In this document: one piece after another, positions 7,059-13,455 of the stretch
Layout: every line of letters begins with the position of its first letter
Position numbering within the stretch: position 1 is the stretch's first letter
Source: an uncultured Veillonellaceae bacterium
Lineage (GTDB): Bacteria > Bacillota > Negativicutes > Veillonellales > Negativicoccaceae
Length of the DNA: 13,455 nt
Assembly (NCBI GenBank): GCA_947254705.1
Contig: CAMYCX010000029.1
Span: 1-13,455 of the forward strand
Direction: 5' to 3'
Translations under genes and position numbers: made by a program
Notes under the pieces: model-generated
The model's input: only the letters and a program-made list of their open reading frames with translations
Database searches by the model: none
Told to the model about the DNA's origin: nothing

Positions 7059-7077
7059 ATGTATACAAACGGCGAAA

Positions 7078-7154
7078 TGGTCGGAGCAGCAGGATTTGAA
7101 CCTGCGACCCCCTGATCCCAAATCAGGTGCGCTACCAAACTGCGCTATGCCCCG
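7078..7154 (-). tRNA. tRNA-Pro (anticodon UGG)
   Basis: The 77-base cloverleaf has acceptor CGGGGCA/TGCTCCG (one G-U pair), D stem GCGC/GCGC, and anticodon stem CCTGA/TCAGG around the loop TTTGGGA with anticodon TGG at 7120-7118. The T stem is GCAGG/CCTGC with loop TTCAAAT, followed by discriminator A and an encoded CCA (7080-7078). It reads proline codons, and the UGG wobble base can usually serve several of them. It is the first gene of the tRNA unit. Confidence 0.97.
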
Positions 7155-7179
7155 TTACTTCCATTATCCGCTACCGTTT

Positions 7180-7209
7180 ATCATAGCATAGCCGTATTCT
7201 TACTGTCAA
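7180..7209 (-). promoter_or_regulatory. Promoter of the tRNA-Pro/tRNA-Arg unit
   Basis: On the minus strand a perfect TTGACA (7209-7204), an 18-base spacer and TATGAT (7185-7180) lie 25 bases before the first base of tRNA-Pro. This near-consensus sigma-70 promoter fits the strong expression expected for tRNA genes. It lies entirely in the 91-base gap after the YqgF-like gene, so the tRNAs need not depend on the LPS operon. Confidence 0.85.
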
Positions 7210-7245
7210 TTTCAAGTCCGACCGGATCGCGCCGCCATGATCTTC

Positions 7246-7686
7246 TCATCGTTTCAGATACGCCAACGGCTCCGGCATCTCATTCCCAAAATATTTTTCC
7301 GCCAATATCCACGCCGCATAGTCGTCTACGGGCTCCGCCGGAGTTTGCCATTTCGTCGGTATCCATCGCCGCCATCCGCGCGGAGACTGCAAACGCCAAT
7401 AACGCTGCACCGCCATCTCTGTCGTATGACGTTCATCGACCGTAACGATCCCCGTACCGTGTTCCCGTACCGCCGGTAATGCCGCTATACGCATTCGGTG
7501 TGAAGTACTGCGCGTACCGTCACCGATAACGATCACGCGTACCGAGTACCGTGTCAAATAATCCGCTACCGCCGCATCCGCATCTGCGGTCGGCACGATC
7601 GATTTTTCGCACAAACGGTTCGGTGCGGTAACAACCGCTATACCCGTTTTTTCACTTCCCGGGTCAATCGCAATCACCGTTTCCAT
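7246..7686 (-). CDS. YqgF/RuvC-like RNase H-fold protein, divergent
   Basis: This small RNase H-fold protein resembles YqgF (RuvX), a nuclease linked to 16S rRNA 5' processing. Its acidic residues are visible: Asp8 in AIDPGSEKTG, Asp84/Glu85 in VDERHTT and Asp121/Asp122 in VDDYAAWIL. The usual YqgF glycine-rich loop is replaced by VIGDGTRSTS near residue 54, and the stretch WRLQSPRGWRRWIPTKW (97-113) is unusually rich in Trp and Arg. I chose the ATG at 7686 (146 residues) because GGAGG lies 4 bases upstream; an ATG five codons earlier (7701) has no site. It follows the DUF3084 gene by 26 bases and seems to be the last gene of the LPS operon. Whether it processes rRNA or acts on another substrate is open. 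Confidence 0.8.
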   Translation of the reverse strand: METVIAIDPGSEKTGIAVVTAPNRLCEKSIVPTADADAAVADYLTRYSVRVIVIGDGTRSTSHRMRIAALPAVREHGTGIVTVDERHTTEMAVQRYWRLQSPRGWRRWIPTKWQTPAEPVDDYAAWILAEKYFGNEMPEPLAYLKR

Positions 7687-7712
7687 ATATCCTCCGTTCA
7701 TCGATACAGTGC

Positions 7713-8897
7713 CTAGCTCCGACTGACAATAATGCGGATTTTAAGCGGTCCTTCCGTATAGATGTCTTCTGTTGCGATAGCGGTAACATGTGCTCGCTCG
7801 CCGACTTTTTCAACCTCACGAATCGTACTGAAAAGCTCTTGACCGTCCAACTGTCCGACATTGCCTGTAATCGGGTCGGGCAATATCCCCTGTTGCCGTG
7901 CTCGACTGTTCACATCACGGAGAAATGCCAGTATTTTCATTTCAACCGAACGATATTGATTGTACTCATCCATGCTCTTTTCAAATACGATATCGCCCTT
8001 GTGATAGGTCAACCGATTATCAAAGATGAGAAACTCCACCCATGCCGGCTCGCCGACAATGATATTCCCTACGGACACGACCCGTACCAAACCGGGACTC
8101 TTCCGTCCCGTCACGGCGGTGACCGCCCGTTCGAACGCTTCGGGCAAAATCCGTACAATCTCCGGATTTCCTTGGATTCCCAGTCGTTTGAGCAAGGTCG
8201 TGTTCGTATCATTCAGAATGCTTGCCAATACTTTCACGGTGTCGTCATGCGACAATCCGTTGTGTACCACCGCACTGGAAATGACTTCTCCCACACGGAA
8301 CATAACCTGCCCTTCACGAATTGCGGTAATATCCGTCCGCAAACGCTCCGCTTCCGTATTTAAGCGTCCGATCGCTTCATTCAACTCCGTCTTGGTCGTT
8401 TCAAGCTCATGGATTTCTTGCGCTGATGCGTTGACATCCGCCTGTGCTTTGCGGTATGCCGCATCAACGACAGCCAGCTGCGCCTGCATGTATTGTTGCT
8501 GTTCTTCCGCGCGTGCCAATGCTTCGCCCGTTTCCCGTACACGGATCGTCATTTCCTCATACTCTTTATTCTTCGCCGCCAACATGACTTTGCCACGTTC
8601 CAACTCTTCCGTCTGCTGCTCGACCTGCGCGGTCAATGTCGCCATTTTCTGGCGCAACGCATCCATGCCGAACAGTGCCACACGGACATTATCGGACAGA
8701 ATCCCCATCACACCGATCGTCGTGAGCGCGATGAACATGCCGGTAAGGATCGTCACGACAATCGAAGTATGTTTCGGCCGTAACCCCCACAATGAAATCC
8801 GCCGTTTTCCGACCTTACTTCCCAGCTTGTCCCCGATAAATGCAATCGCGCCGCCGGTTGCCGTCAGCACCAGAAATATAATAATTCCGTCTACCAT
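7713..8897 (-). CDS. DUF3084 membrane-anchored coiled-coil protein
   Basis: This 394-residue protein belongs to the DUF3084 family, whose function is unknown. Two membrane segments lie at the N-terminus (about 4-21 and 45-66), flanking the family-typical stretch KRRISLWGLRPKHTSI (31-46). A long coiled coil of Gln/Glu/Ala heptads follows (about 78-195). The C-terminal domain (about 198-394) contains QVMFRVGEVISSAVVHNG and a final strand-rich region. The frame is open to 8972, but I place the start at ATG 8897: AAGGAG lies 10 bases upstream, the first membrane segment then begins at residue 4, and the longer form would overlap lptF/G. Only 14 bases separate it from lptF/G. Its place in the Lpt operon suggests an envelope role, perhaps scaffolding LPS export; that is inference. 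Confidence 0.88.
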   Translation of the reverse strand: MVDGIIIFLVLTATGGAIAFIGDKLGSKVGKRRISLWGLRPKHTSIVVTILTGMFIALTTIGVMGILSDNVRVALFGMDALRQKMATLTAQVEQQTEELERGKVMLAAKNKEYEEMTIRVRETGEALARAEEQQQYMQAQLAVVDAAYRKAQADVNASAQEIHELETTKTELNEAIGRLNTEAERLRTDITAIREGQVMFRVGEVISSAVVHNGLSHDDTVKVLASILNDTNTTLLKRLGIQGNPEIVRILPEAFERAVTAVTGRKSPGLVRVVSVGNIIVGEPAWVEFLIFDNRLTYHKGDIVFEKSMDEYNQYRSVEMKILAFLRDVNSRARQQGILPDPITGNVGQLDGQELFSTIREVEKVGERAHVTAIATEDIYTEGPLKIRIIVSRS

Positions 8898-8911
8898 TCG
8901 TATCTGACTCC

Positions 8912-10000
8912 TTAATTCACTCGCCACTGCAACCCGATACCTGCCGCCAGCGCCGCCAAGTTCGGAATCCATACCGCCAGCATCGGCGGCAATACACCGC
9001 CTTCACCCAGCGTCCCCGTCACCATCATCAGTGCGTAATACATAAAAATCACCAATATACACAATCCGAATCCCACCGAAGATGACGACCGTTGGCGCTG
9101 AACTCCCAATGGCGTGCCCAATACGGCAAATACCAAACTGGCCAACGGCAATGAGAAACGTCGATGCATCTCAACCTCCAACTTCGACGTGTCCGCATAC
9201 GCCGCCCGATACGCCTGCATCTCATGGCGCAACTCACGGATTGTCATTTGGTCGGGCGTCTTCACATGCTTGCTGATTTCTGTCGGCGTATCGGTAAACG
9301 GCAATACCTGCTCTTCGAAATGAAGCATCCGCTGTACGCCTTCAGCACCTGCCAAATCATATACCGTACCGTTTTTCATATACCATTTCCCATCGCGCCA
9401 TAACGCTTCCGGAGCATTTTCCACTCGTACCAGTTCGTTGTGCTGAAACTCCTGAATCGTAATATGCCGCAACGTTTCCGTCGTCGGATCATATCGATTC
9501 GCATATAAAAGGAAGCGAATATCGTCCTGTGAAATATTTTTCAACACAATGTGATTTTGCACCTGCTGTGGCCGCATATTCCCCTTAATTTCTTCATTGA
9601 GCGTCTGTTCATACGCGGTATTCGCCGCCGGCACGACATATTCGTTAAACACGATATTCACCAGGCTGATCACCAGTGCCGCTCCGATAATCGGAGCCAC
9701 CAACCGTGCAAAACTCTGTCCCGCCGCCCGCATTACAATCAGCTCACTGCTCCCCGACAGACGGACAATGGTCATCAACGCCGCCAACAATACGGACATA
9801 GGAAACGTATAGACAATAATACGCGGCAGCGATAACACAAACATTTTCGCAACGGCCCCCAAGGACGCACCGTAATCCGTCATAAATCCCGCCATGCGAA
9901 ATAATACGTCACCACCGATAAAGAGCGAACTGAATACAACCACTCCGTACAGAAACAGTTGTAAAAACTCGCCCAGTATATATCGATCCAATCGCCTCAT
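8912..10000 (-). CDS. LPS export permease, LptF/LptG (YjgP/YjgQ) family
   Basis: This is the membrane part of the ABC transporter that lifts LPS out of the inner membrane and hands it to LptC/LptA. The 362-residue protein has the family plan: three N-terminal membrane helices (about 11-31, 57-78, 100-120), a periplasmic beta-jellyroll domain (about 121-275), and three C-terminal helices (about 283-300, 309-327, 339-357). The signature HRRFSLPLASLVFAVLGTPLG-like region lies near 279-299. Proteobacteria use two paralogues, LptF and LptG. Only one is present here, next to lptB, so a homodimer or a distant partner gene is implied. GGGGAG lies 6 bases before the ATG, and the gap to lptB is 51 bases. 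I cannot tell LptF from LptG, so no symbol is given. Confidence 0.93.
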   Translation of the reverse strand: MRRLDRYILGEFLQLFLYGVVVFSSLFIGGDVLFRMAGFMTDYGASLGAVAKMFVLSLPRIIVYTFPMSVLLAALMTIVRLSGSSELIVMRAAGQSFARLVAPIIGAALVISLVNIVFNEYVVPAANTAYEQTLNEEIKGNMRPQQVQNHIVLKNISQDDIRFLLYANRYDPTTETLRHITIQEFQHNELVRVENAPEALWRDGKWYMKNGTVYDLAGAEGVQRMLHFEEQVLPFTDTPTEISKHVKTPDQMTIRELRHEMQAYRAAYADTSKLEVEMHRRFSLPLASLVFAVLGTPLGVQRQRSSSSVGFGLCILVIFMYYALMMVTGTLGEGGVLPPMLAVWIPNLAALAAGIGLQWRVN

Positions 10001-10051
10001 AGTCTACTCCCCGTCTACCCTTTACTATATCATATCTTGGCATGACGCTTA

Positions 10052-10780
10052 TTACTGCAAGCGGAAACTGTCACCCAAGTAAAATTTTCGTGCCGTGGGG
10101 TCATTGGCAATCGTGTCCGCGTCACCTTCCAACAGCACTTTTCCCTCACTGATAATATATGCCGTATCTACAATGGACAATGTTTCGCGCACATTATGAT
10201 CGGTAATCAATACGCCGATGCCGCGCTTGCGCAAGCTCCGAATCACATCTTGAATATCCGCCACGGCAATCGGATCCACGCCCGCAAACGGCTCGTCCAG
10301 TAAAATAAATGCGGGGTCGGTTGTCAAGCTGCGGGCAATTTCCGCACGTCTTCGTTCCCCGCCGGACAGTTCGCGTCCCAAGCGATCGGCGACATGGTCC
10401 AAGCGAAACTCCGAAATCAAGCGATCCGCCCGCTGTTGCCGTTCGTCATCGGATAATTCTTCCCGTGTTTCCAGTACGGACAATAAATTATCACGCACCG
10501 ACATCCGACGAAATACCGACGCTTCCTGCGGCAGATAACTGAGACCGTACCGGGCACGACGATGAATCGGTTCCGCAGTAATGCAGCGATCATCAATATA
10601 AATATCCCCTTCGTCCGGTCGCACAATCCCCACGATCATATAGAATGTGGTCGTCTTGCCGGCCCCGTTCGGACCGAGCAATCCCACGACATGACCCGCC
10701 TTTACGCGGATATCGACCTGGTTGACCACCCGACGGCCGCCATATGTTTTCACCAATCCTTCTGTCCGTATCTCCATCAT
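10052..10780 (-). CDS. lptB: LPS export ABC transporter ATP-binding protein LptB
   Basis: This is the cytoplasmic ATPase that powers LPS extraction by the LptF/G permease. The 242-residue protein has every ABC motif: Walker A GPNGAGKT (36-43), Q-loop Gln85 in LPQEASVF, signature LSGGERRR (138-145), Walker B FILLDEP with Glu163, and H-loop His195 in TDHNVRET. The stretches YLPQEASVFRRMSV and DHNVRETL are characteristic of LptB rather than of amino-acid importers. It starts directly after the lptA stop (TAG-ATG). A second ATG one codon later has the better 7-base spacing from AAAGGA, so the start is uncertain by one residue. Position between lptA and the permease confirms the assignment. Confidence 0.97.
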   Translation of the reverse strand: MMEIRTEGLVKTYGGRRVVNQVDIRVKAGHVVGLLGPNGAGKTTTFYMIVGIVRPDEGDIYIDDRCITAEPIHRRARYGLSYLPQEASVFRRMSVRDNLLSVLETREELSDDERQQRADRLISEFRLDHVADRLGRELSGGERRRAEIARSLTTDPAFILLDEPFAGVDPIAVADIQDVIRSLRKRGIGVLITDHNVRETLSIVDTAYIISEGKVLLEGDADTIANDPTARKFYLGDSFRLQ

Positions 10781-11488
10781 CTAATCCTTTGTCCGTATAA
10801 TCAACGTACTGCGTCCCTTCGTCTCGACAACATTGTCCTGCAGACGAATATCCAGTCGCGGTCCGCGCAATGTATTTCCGTTCTGTGTGGCGGTCGCATT
10901 GCCTTCCAGCACGGCATATCCGTCATCGGCCCCCGGTGTCTGCGTATAGACGATATGATCACCGGTCGCCACGAAATCATCGGCATACTGACGCAAATAC
11001 ACACCGCCGCTGCCGATCAGACGAATCTCACGCGTATATGCTTCTATCTCGCCGGCCTGCATTTCCGCTTCGTTCATTTGTACCGATGCGCTGCCACGAA
11101 CAAGGCCGTAGCCGCTTTCCGTATCATAGCGGACATACGCCCCCGTCAATGTGCGATCGGCATCACGCAAACGAACATTACCTTCCGCCGTCAACAGACG
11201 TCCTCCGTCCCACGTCAGCGTACTCGCCGTCAACGAACGCTGCCCGTCCGTATAGGCCACCCCGCCGGTCAGTGACGCCGTGCCTGCTCCCAATGCATAT
11301 GTTCCCGTTTCGCCTGTCAATGTCGCCGTTTCTTTGGTAATGACCACATGGCCGCGCACATCTACTGTATCCGTTGTTCCGTTATAAGTCAATTCATCGG
11401 CGGCAATGGCCACCTCCTCGGCAGCGGCCGTGCCAAACAGCATGCCGCTCAACGCTATGGCCAATGCACCTGCATACCATCGCTTCAT
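10781..11488 (-). CDS. lptA: Periplasmic LPS bridge protein LptA/OstA
   Basis: LptA forms the periplasmic bridge carrying LPS between LptC and the outer-membrane LptD. The 235-residue protein begins with a clear signal peptide (charged MKR, a hydrophobic core, and cleavage probably after AAA at residue 23). It continues with repeated OstA-type beta strands such as ADELTYNGTTDTVDVRGHV and LTAEGNVRLRDADRTLTG, each built around a Gly-Asn/His-Val turn. It is somewhat longer than the E. coli protein (about 185 residues), enough for extra strands. AAAGGAG sits 8 bases before the ATG, and the start overlaps the lptC stop by ATGA. The order lptC-lptA-lptB matches the conserved Lpt cluster. Confidence 0.94.
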   Translation of the reverse strand: MKRWYAGALAIALSGMLFGTAAAEEVAIAADELTYNGTTDTVDVRGHVVITKETATLTGETGTYALGAGTASLTGGVAYTDGQRSLTASTLTWDGGRLLTAEGNVRLRDADRTLTGAYVRYDTESGYGLVRGSASVQMNEAEMQAGEIEAYTREIRLIGSGGVYLRQYADDFVATGDHIVYTQTPGADDGYAVLEGNATATQNGNTLRGPRLDIRLQDNVVETKGRSTLIIRTKD

Positions 11489-12021
11489 CTGGATTCTCCT
11501 TTCACTGCGCGGGCATGGCCGCTGATACGTACCTGCCGCAATGTTCGATCCGCGGTCAGAGTATCTCCCGTCAGCACAACGTCTCCACGCTGATATTGCA
11601 CCCCACCGGTCGCCGTCAACATCTCTGTCGCGCCGTCATACACCACATCCGCCAACTTGGCCGTGGCCCCGTCATTACCGCGAATCTCTACTGTCCCCTG
11701 CAACGTAATGCGGTGCGTTTTACGGTCAGCGGTGGCATTTGTCGCATGAATATGCACTTCTCGTTCACCGTCACGGCAAAACAACTCCGCTTCTTCCAAA
11801 TATAAGATACCGCTGGACGGATCAACGAGAATATGTTTCGCGCCAAGCCGCCACACCAGTTCACCGTCGCGCTCCTGTTTCAGTTCCGCTCCCGTAAACT
11901 CTACCCGTCGTCCTTCCGCTACGGCGGATGTCCCGGCCGCGGGATCTGCCAATACGGCGTACAATATGGCCAGCACCAGTACGACCAACAATCCGCCCAA
12001 CCACCATTTAGTTCGTTTCAT
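11485..12021 (-). CDS. lptC: LPS export protein LptC
   Basis: LptC is the bitopic inner-membrane protein that receives LPS from the permease and passes it to LptA. The product (178 residues from this start) has a short basic N-terminus, one membrane helix (about 6-24 in KWWLGGLLVVLVLAILYAVL), and a periplasmic domain of repeated strands similar to LptA, e.g. LTATGGVQYQRGDVVLTGD. Two in-frame ATGs exist. The first (12027) directly abuts AGGGAG (12033-12028), leaving no spacer, while the ATG at 12021 is 6 bases away, so I chose the latter. The start overlaps the acyltransferase gene by 14 bases, and the stop overlaps lptA by ATGA. LptC proteins are poorly conserved, so the call leans partly on position. 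Confidence 0.9.
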   Translation of the reverse strand: MKRTKWWLGGLLVVLVLAILYAVLADPAAGTSAVAEGRRVEFTGAELKQERDGELVWRLGAKHILVDPSSGILYLEEAELFCRDGEREVHIHATNATADRKTHRITLQGTVEIRGNDGATAKLADVVYDGATEMLTATGGVQYQRGDVVLTGDTLTADRTLRQVRISGHARAVKGESR

Positions 12022-12940
12022 GGTCATCTCCCTGTCGGTTCTCCGCCCGTCGGATATCCTCCGGTGCCGTCCACCACCGCCGCTGAATCCAAAGCCACTC
12101 CGTCGGATATCGGCGAATGAAGGTTTCCATTATGGTCGTCATTTTCTGCATTTCCCGATCTGTATCGGCCCGCAGATCTCCCGTATCCGTATAATGATAC
12201 GGCTCGCCGACACAAATCACGTGTCCGATTCCGTTTTCACGACGACGAATAAAAAGCGGCACCACCGGTGCGCGGAATCGACGCGCAAACACCGCCGGTC
12301 CTTCCACGGTCGAAGAAAGACGTCCCAAGAACATGACGGGCACACCGTCCCGATCGCCGTCCTTGTCCGCCAAGAAACCGAGAATTTTTTTGCGTTTCAT
12401 GGCTCGTGCCGCTCCGATAATATCGGACCCGCCGCTATAAAATACATCCAACCCGGCCATCTCACGATATTCATTCAAAATGCGTGTAATCTGGTCATTC
12501 GGTTGCCGTTTGGCAATGGTCGTTGTCGGAAATCCGTATAGAGCCAGTCCCGCCCCCAACCATTCCCAATTTCCGAAATGTGCCGTCAGTCCGACCACCC
12601 CGCGGCCTTCGTCCAACGCCGCCCGCAGGCGCTCCGGATGATCAATCGTCACATATTGTGCCAGATCCGTTTTCTCTTTTACCAATCGCGGCGTGTACAG
12701 CACTTCCATGATCATCATGCCCAAATTGGAAAAATGGTGTTGGAGCAATCTCTCCGCCTCCGCATGCGATACGCCCAATCCGGACTCAATCTGTTCCAGT
12801 CCGCGTCGTTTGGCACTGCTCACCCGATTGAGTATCATCGGCCCCAACCTATTTCCGATGGCCAATATACGCGGATACGAGAGACAACAAACCAAACGGC
12901 TGCACCATTGAATCAAACAGTATTGCCAGCGATTGCTCAT
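12008..12940 (-). CDS. Lipid A biosynthesis acyltransferase (LpxL/HtrB family)
   Basis: The enzyme adds a secondary acyl chain to Kdo-lipid A precursor on the inner face of the cytoplasmic membrane. The 310-residue protein has the catalytic HX4(D/E) motif as His121-FGNW-Glu126, then ADKDGDRDGVPVMFLGR (191-207) and the C-terminal EWLWIQRRW (281-289), all family hallmarks. A hydrophobic N-terminal stretch (about 8-40) fits a membrane anchor. The start overlaps the kdsC stop by ATGA, with AGGGG 7 bases upstream. It is the only late acyltransferase gene in the window, so lipid A may get further chains from genes elsewhere. Which acyl group it uses cannot be read from the sequence. Confidence 0.92.
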   Translation of the reverse strand: MSNRWQYCLIQWCSRLVCCLSYPRILAIGNRLGPMILNRVSSAKRRGLEQIESGLGVSHAEAERLLQHHFSNLGMMIMEVLYTPRLVKEKTDLAQYVTIDHPERLRAALDEGRGVVGLTAHFGNWEWLGAGLALYGFPTTTIAKRQPNDQITRILNEYREMAGLDVFYSGGSDIIGAARAMKRKKILGFLADKDGDRDGVPVMFLGRLSSTVEGPAVFARRFRAPVVPLFIRRRENGIGHVICVGEPYHYTDTGDLRADTDREMQKMTTIMETFIRRYPTEWLWIQRRWWTAPEDIRRAENRQGDDHETN

Positions 12941-13455
12941 AATGTTCCCCTTTGCATCTTCGCCGCATCGGCATCGTCATGACGTATTGCAAGCAACCGA
13001 TCCAGCCATTCCCGTGCGGCCCCTTGGCCGCCCCGAAAACGACTGTGATACGCCGCCCATGACGCCGCCGAAGAGTCCGCATCAGCCGGCACTGCTGCCA
13101 GACCGACCCGCTGCAGGAGTGCGACATCATTAATATCATCGCCCATAAATGCCGCATTTTCCCAACCCCAGCCACGCGCAGTAAGCTCCGCCTCCAGCAC
13201 GGCGACTTTATCTTGAATCCCGTCGTAGCAAAAATCAAGACCGAGTTCCGTTGCCCGCCGCTGCGTGATCGCCGAAGTCCGGCCACTGATCAGGCCTACC
13301 ACCAGTCCTGCCTTTCGTGCCATCACCATGCCCATACCGTCACGGGCATGAAACCGTTTCATGCATTCACCGTCGCCTGCAAGGTAGATCCCGCCGTCCG
13401 TCAGCGTTCCGTCCACATCAAATGCCACAAGGCGGATGCGTCGCCACTGTTCGTA
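12937..13455 (-). CDS. kdsC: KDO 8-phosphate phosphatase KdsC, 5' end outside window
   Basis: KdsC removes the phosphate from 3-deoxy-D-manno-octulosonate 8-phosphate to give Kdo, the inner-core sugar of LPS. The visible 172 residues form a C0-type HAD phosphatase without a large cap: motif I LVAFDVDGTLTDGG with the nucleophile and acid/base Asp13/Asp15 of the fragment, motif II LISGRTSA, and motif III GDDINDVALL. A GTG at 13428 could be read as a start, but the frame continues upstream to the window edge (YEQWRRIRL), and family members need a strand before the DVDG motif. The gene therefore almost certainly begins to the right of 13455. Its stop overlaps the acyltransferase start by ATGA, placing it in the LPS operon. 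Confidence 0.93.
   Translation of the reverse strand, partial: YEQWRRIRLVAFDVDGTLTDGGIYLAGDGECMKRFHARDGMGMVMARKAGLVVGLISGRTSAITQRRATELGLDFCYDGIQDKVAVLEAELTARGWGWENAAFMGDDINDVALLQRVGLAAVPADADSSAASWAAYHSRFRGGQGAAREWLDRLLAIRHDDADAAKMQRGTL

Noticed and set aside
13426..13428. GTG as the start of kdsC
   Set aside because: The frame stays open to the window edge and the family needs residues before the DVDG motif, so the gene is cut by the window.

Overview
The window looks like a chromosomal contig end from a diderm Firmicute (Negativicutes, i.e. the Veillonellales/Selenomonadales group). The evidence is a Gram-negative style lipopolysaccharide (LPS) assembly and export cluster (kdsC, a lipid A acyltransferase, lptC, lptA, lptB, one LptF/G permease) followed by a DUF3084 membrane coiled-coil protein. 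It sits beside Firmicute-like features such as strong GGAGG ribosome sites and tRNA genes with encoded CCA ends. The genus cannot be fixed from the sequence alone. Every gene I can support lies on the minus strand, so the biology reads from right to left.

Layout in transcription order. (1) 13455-7246: an LPS block of kdsC (cut by the right edge), an LpxL/HtrB-type acyltransferase, lptC, lptA, lptB, lptF/G, a DUF3084 gene and a divergent YqgF-like RNase H-fold gene. Most junctions overlap by 4 bases or are separated by a few bases, so this is very likely one operon. KdsC finishes Kdo synthesis, the acyltransferase completes lipid A, and LptB/FG/C/A extract LPS from the inner membrane and pass it across the periplasm. 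(2) 7209-6947: a self-contained tRNA unit with a consensus promoter, tRNA-Pro(UGG), tRNA-Arg(UCU) and a Rho-independent terminator. A second, unassigned terminator lies at 6778-6805. (3) 6613-2455: topB (topoisomerase III), a small two-helix membrane protein, dcd (dCTP deaminase) and a DEDDh 3'-5' exonuclease, tightly coupled by short gaps and ATGA overlaps. (4) 2437-795: guaA (GMP synthetase) with its own extended -10 promoter and a terminator.

Left of guaA the sequence turns abruptly AT-rich (about 48-794). It holds a 5' gene fragment with a type I restriction HsdR N-terminal-like PD-(D/E)XK nuclease domain, preceded by a long apparently non-coding leader with a 12-bp inverted repeat. Since the 3' end of guaA is a known insertion hotspot for genomic islands, this is probably the edge of a horizontally acquired defence island.

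The first 47 bases are not biological. They are the end of an Illumina P5 adapter, a 10-base index and the complete Nextera read-1 adapter including the Tn5 mosaic end. The contig therefore ends in untrimmed adapter, and the restriction gene is truncated artificially.
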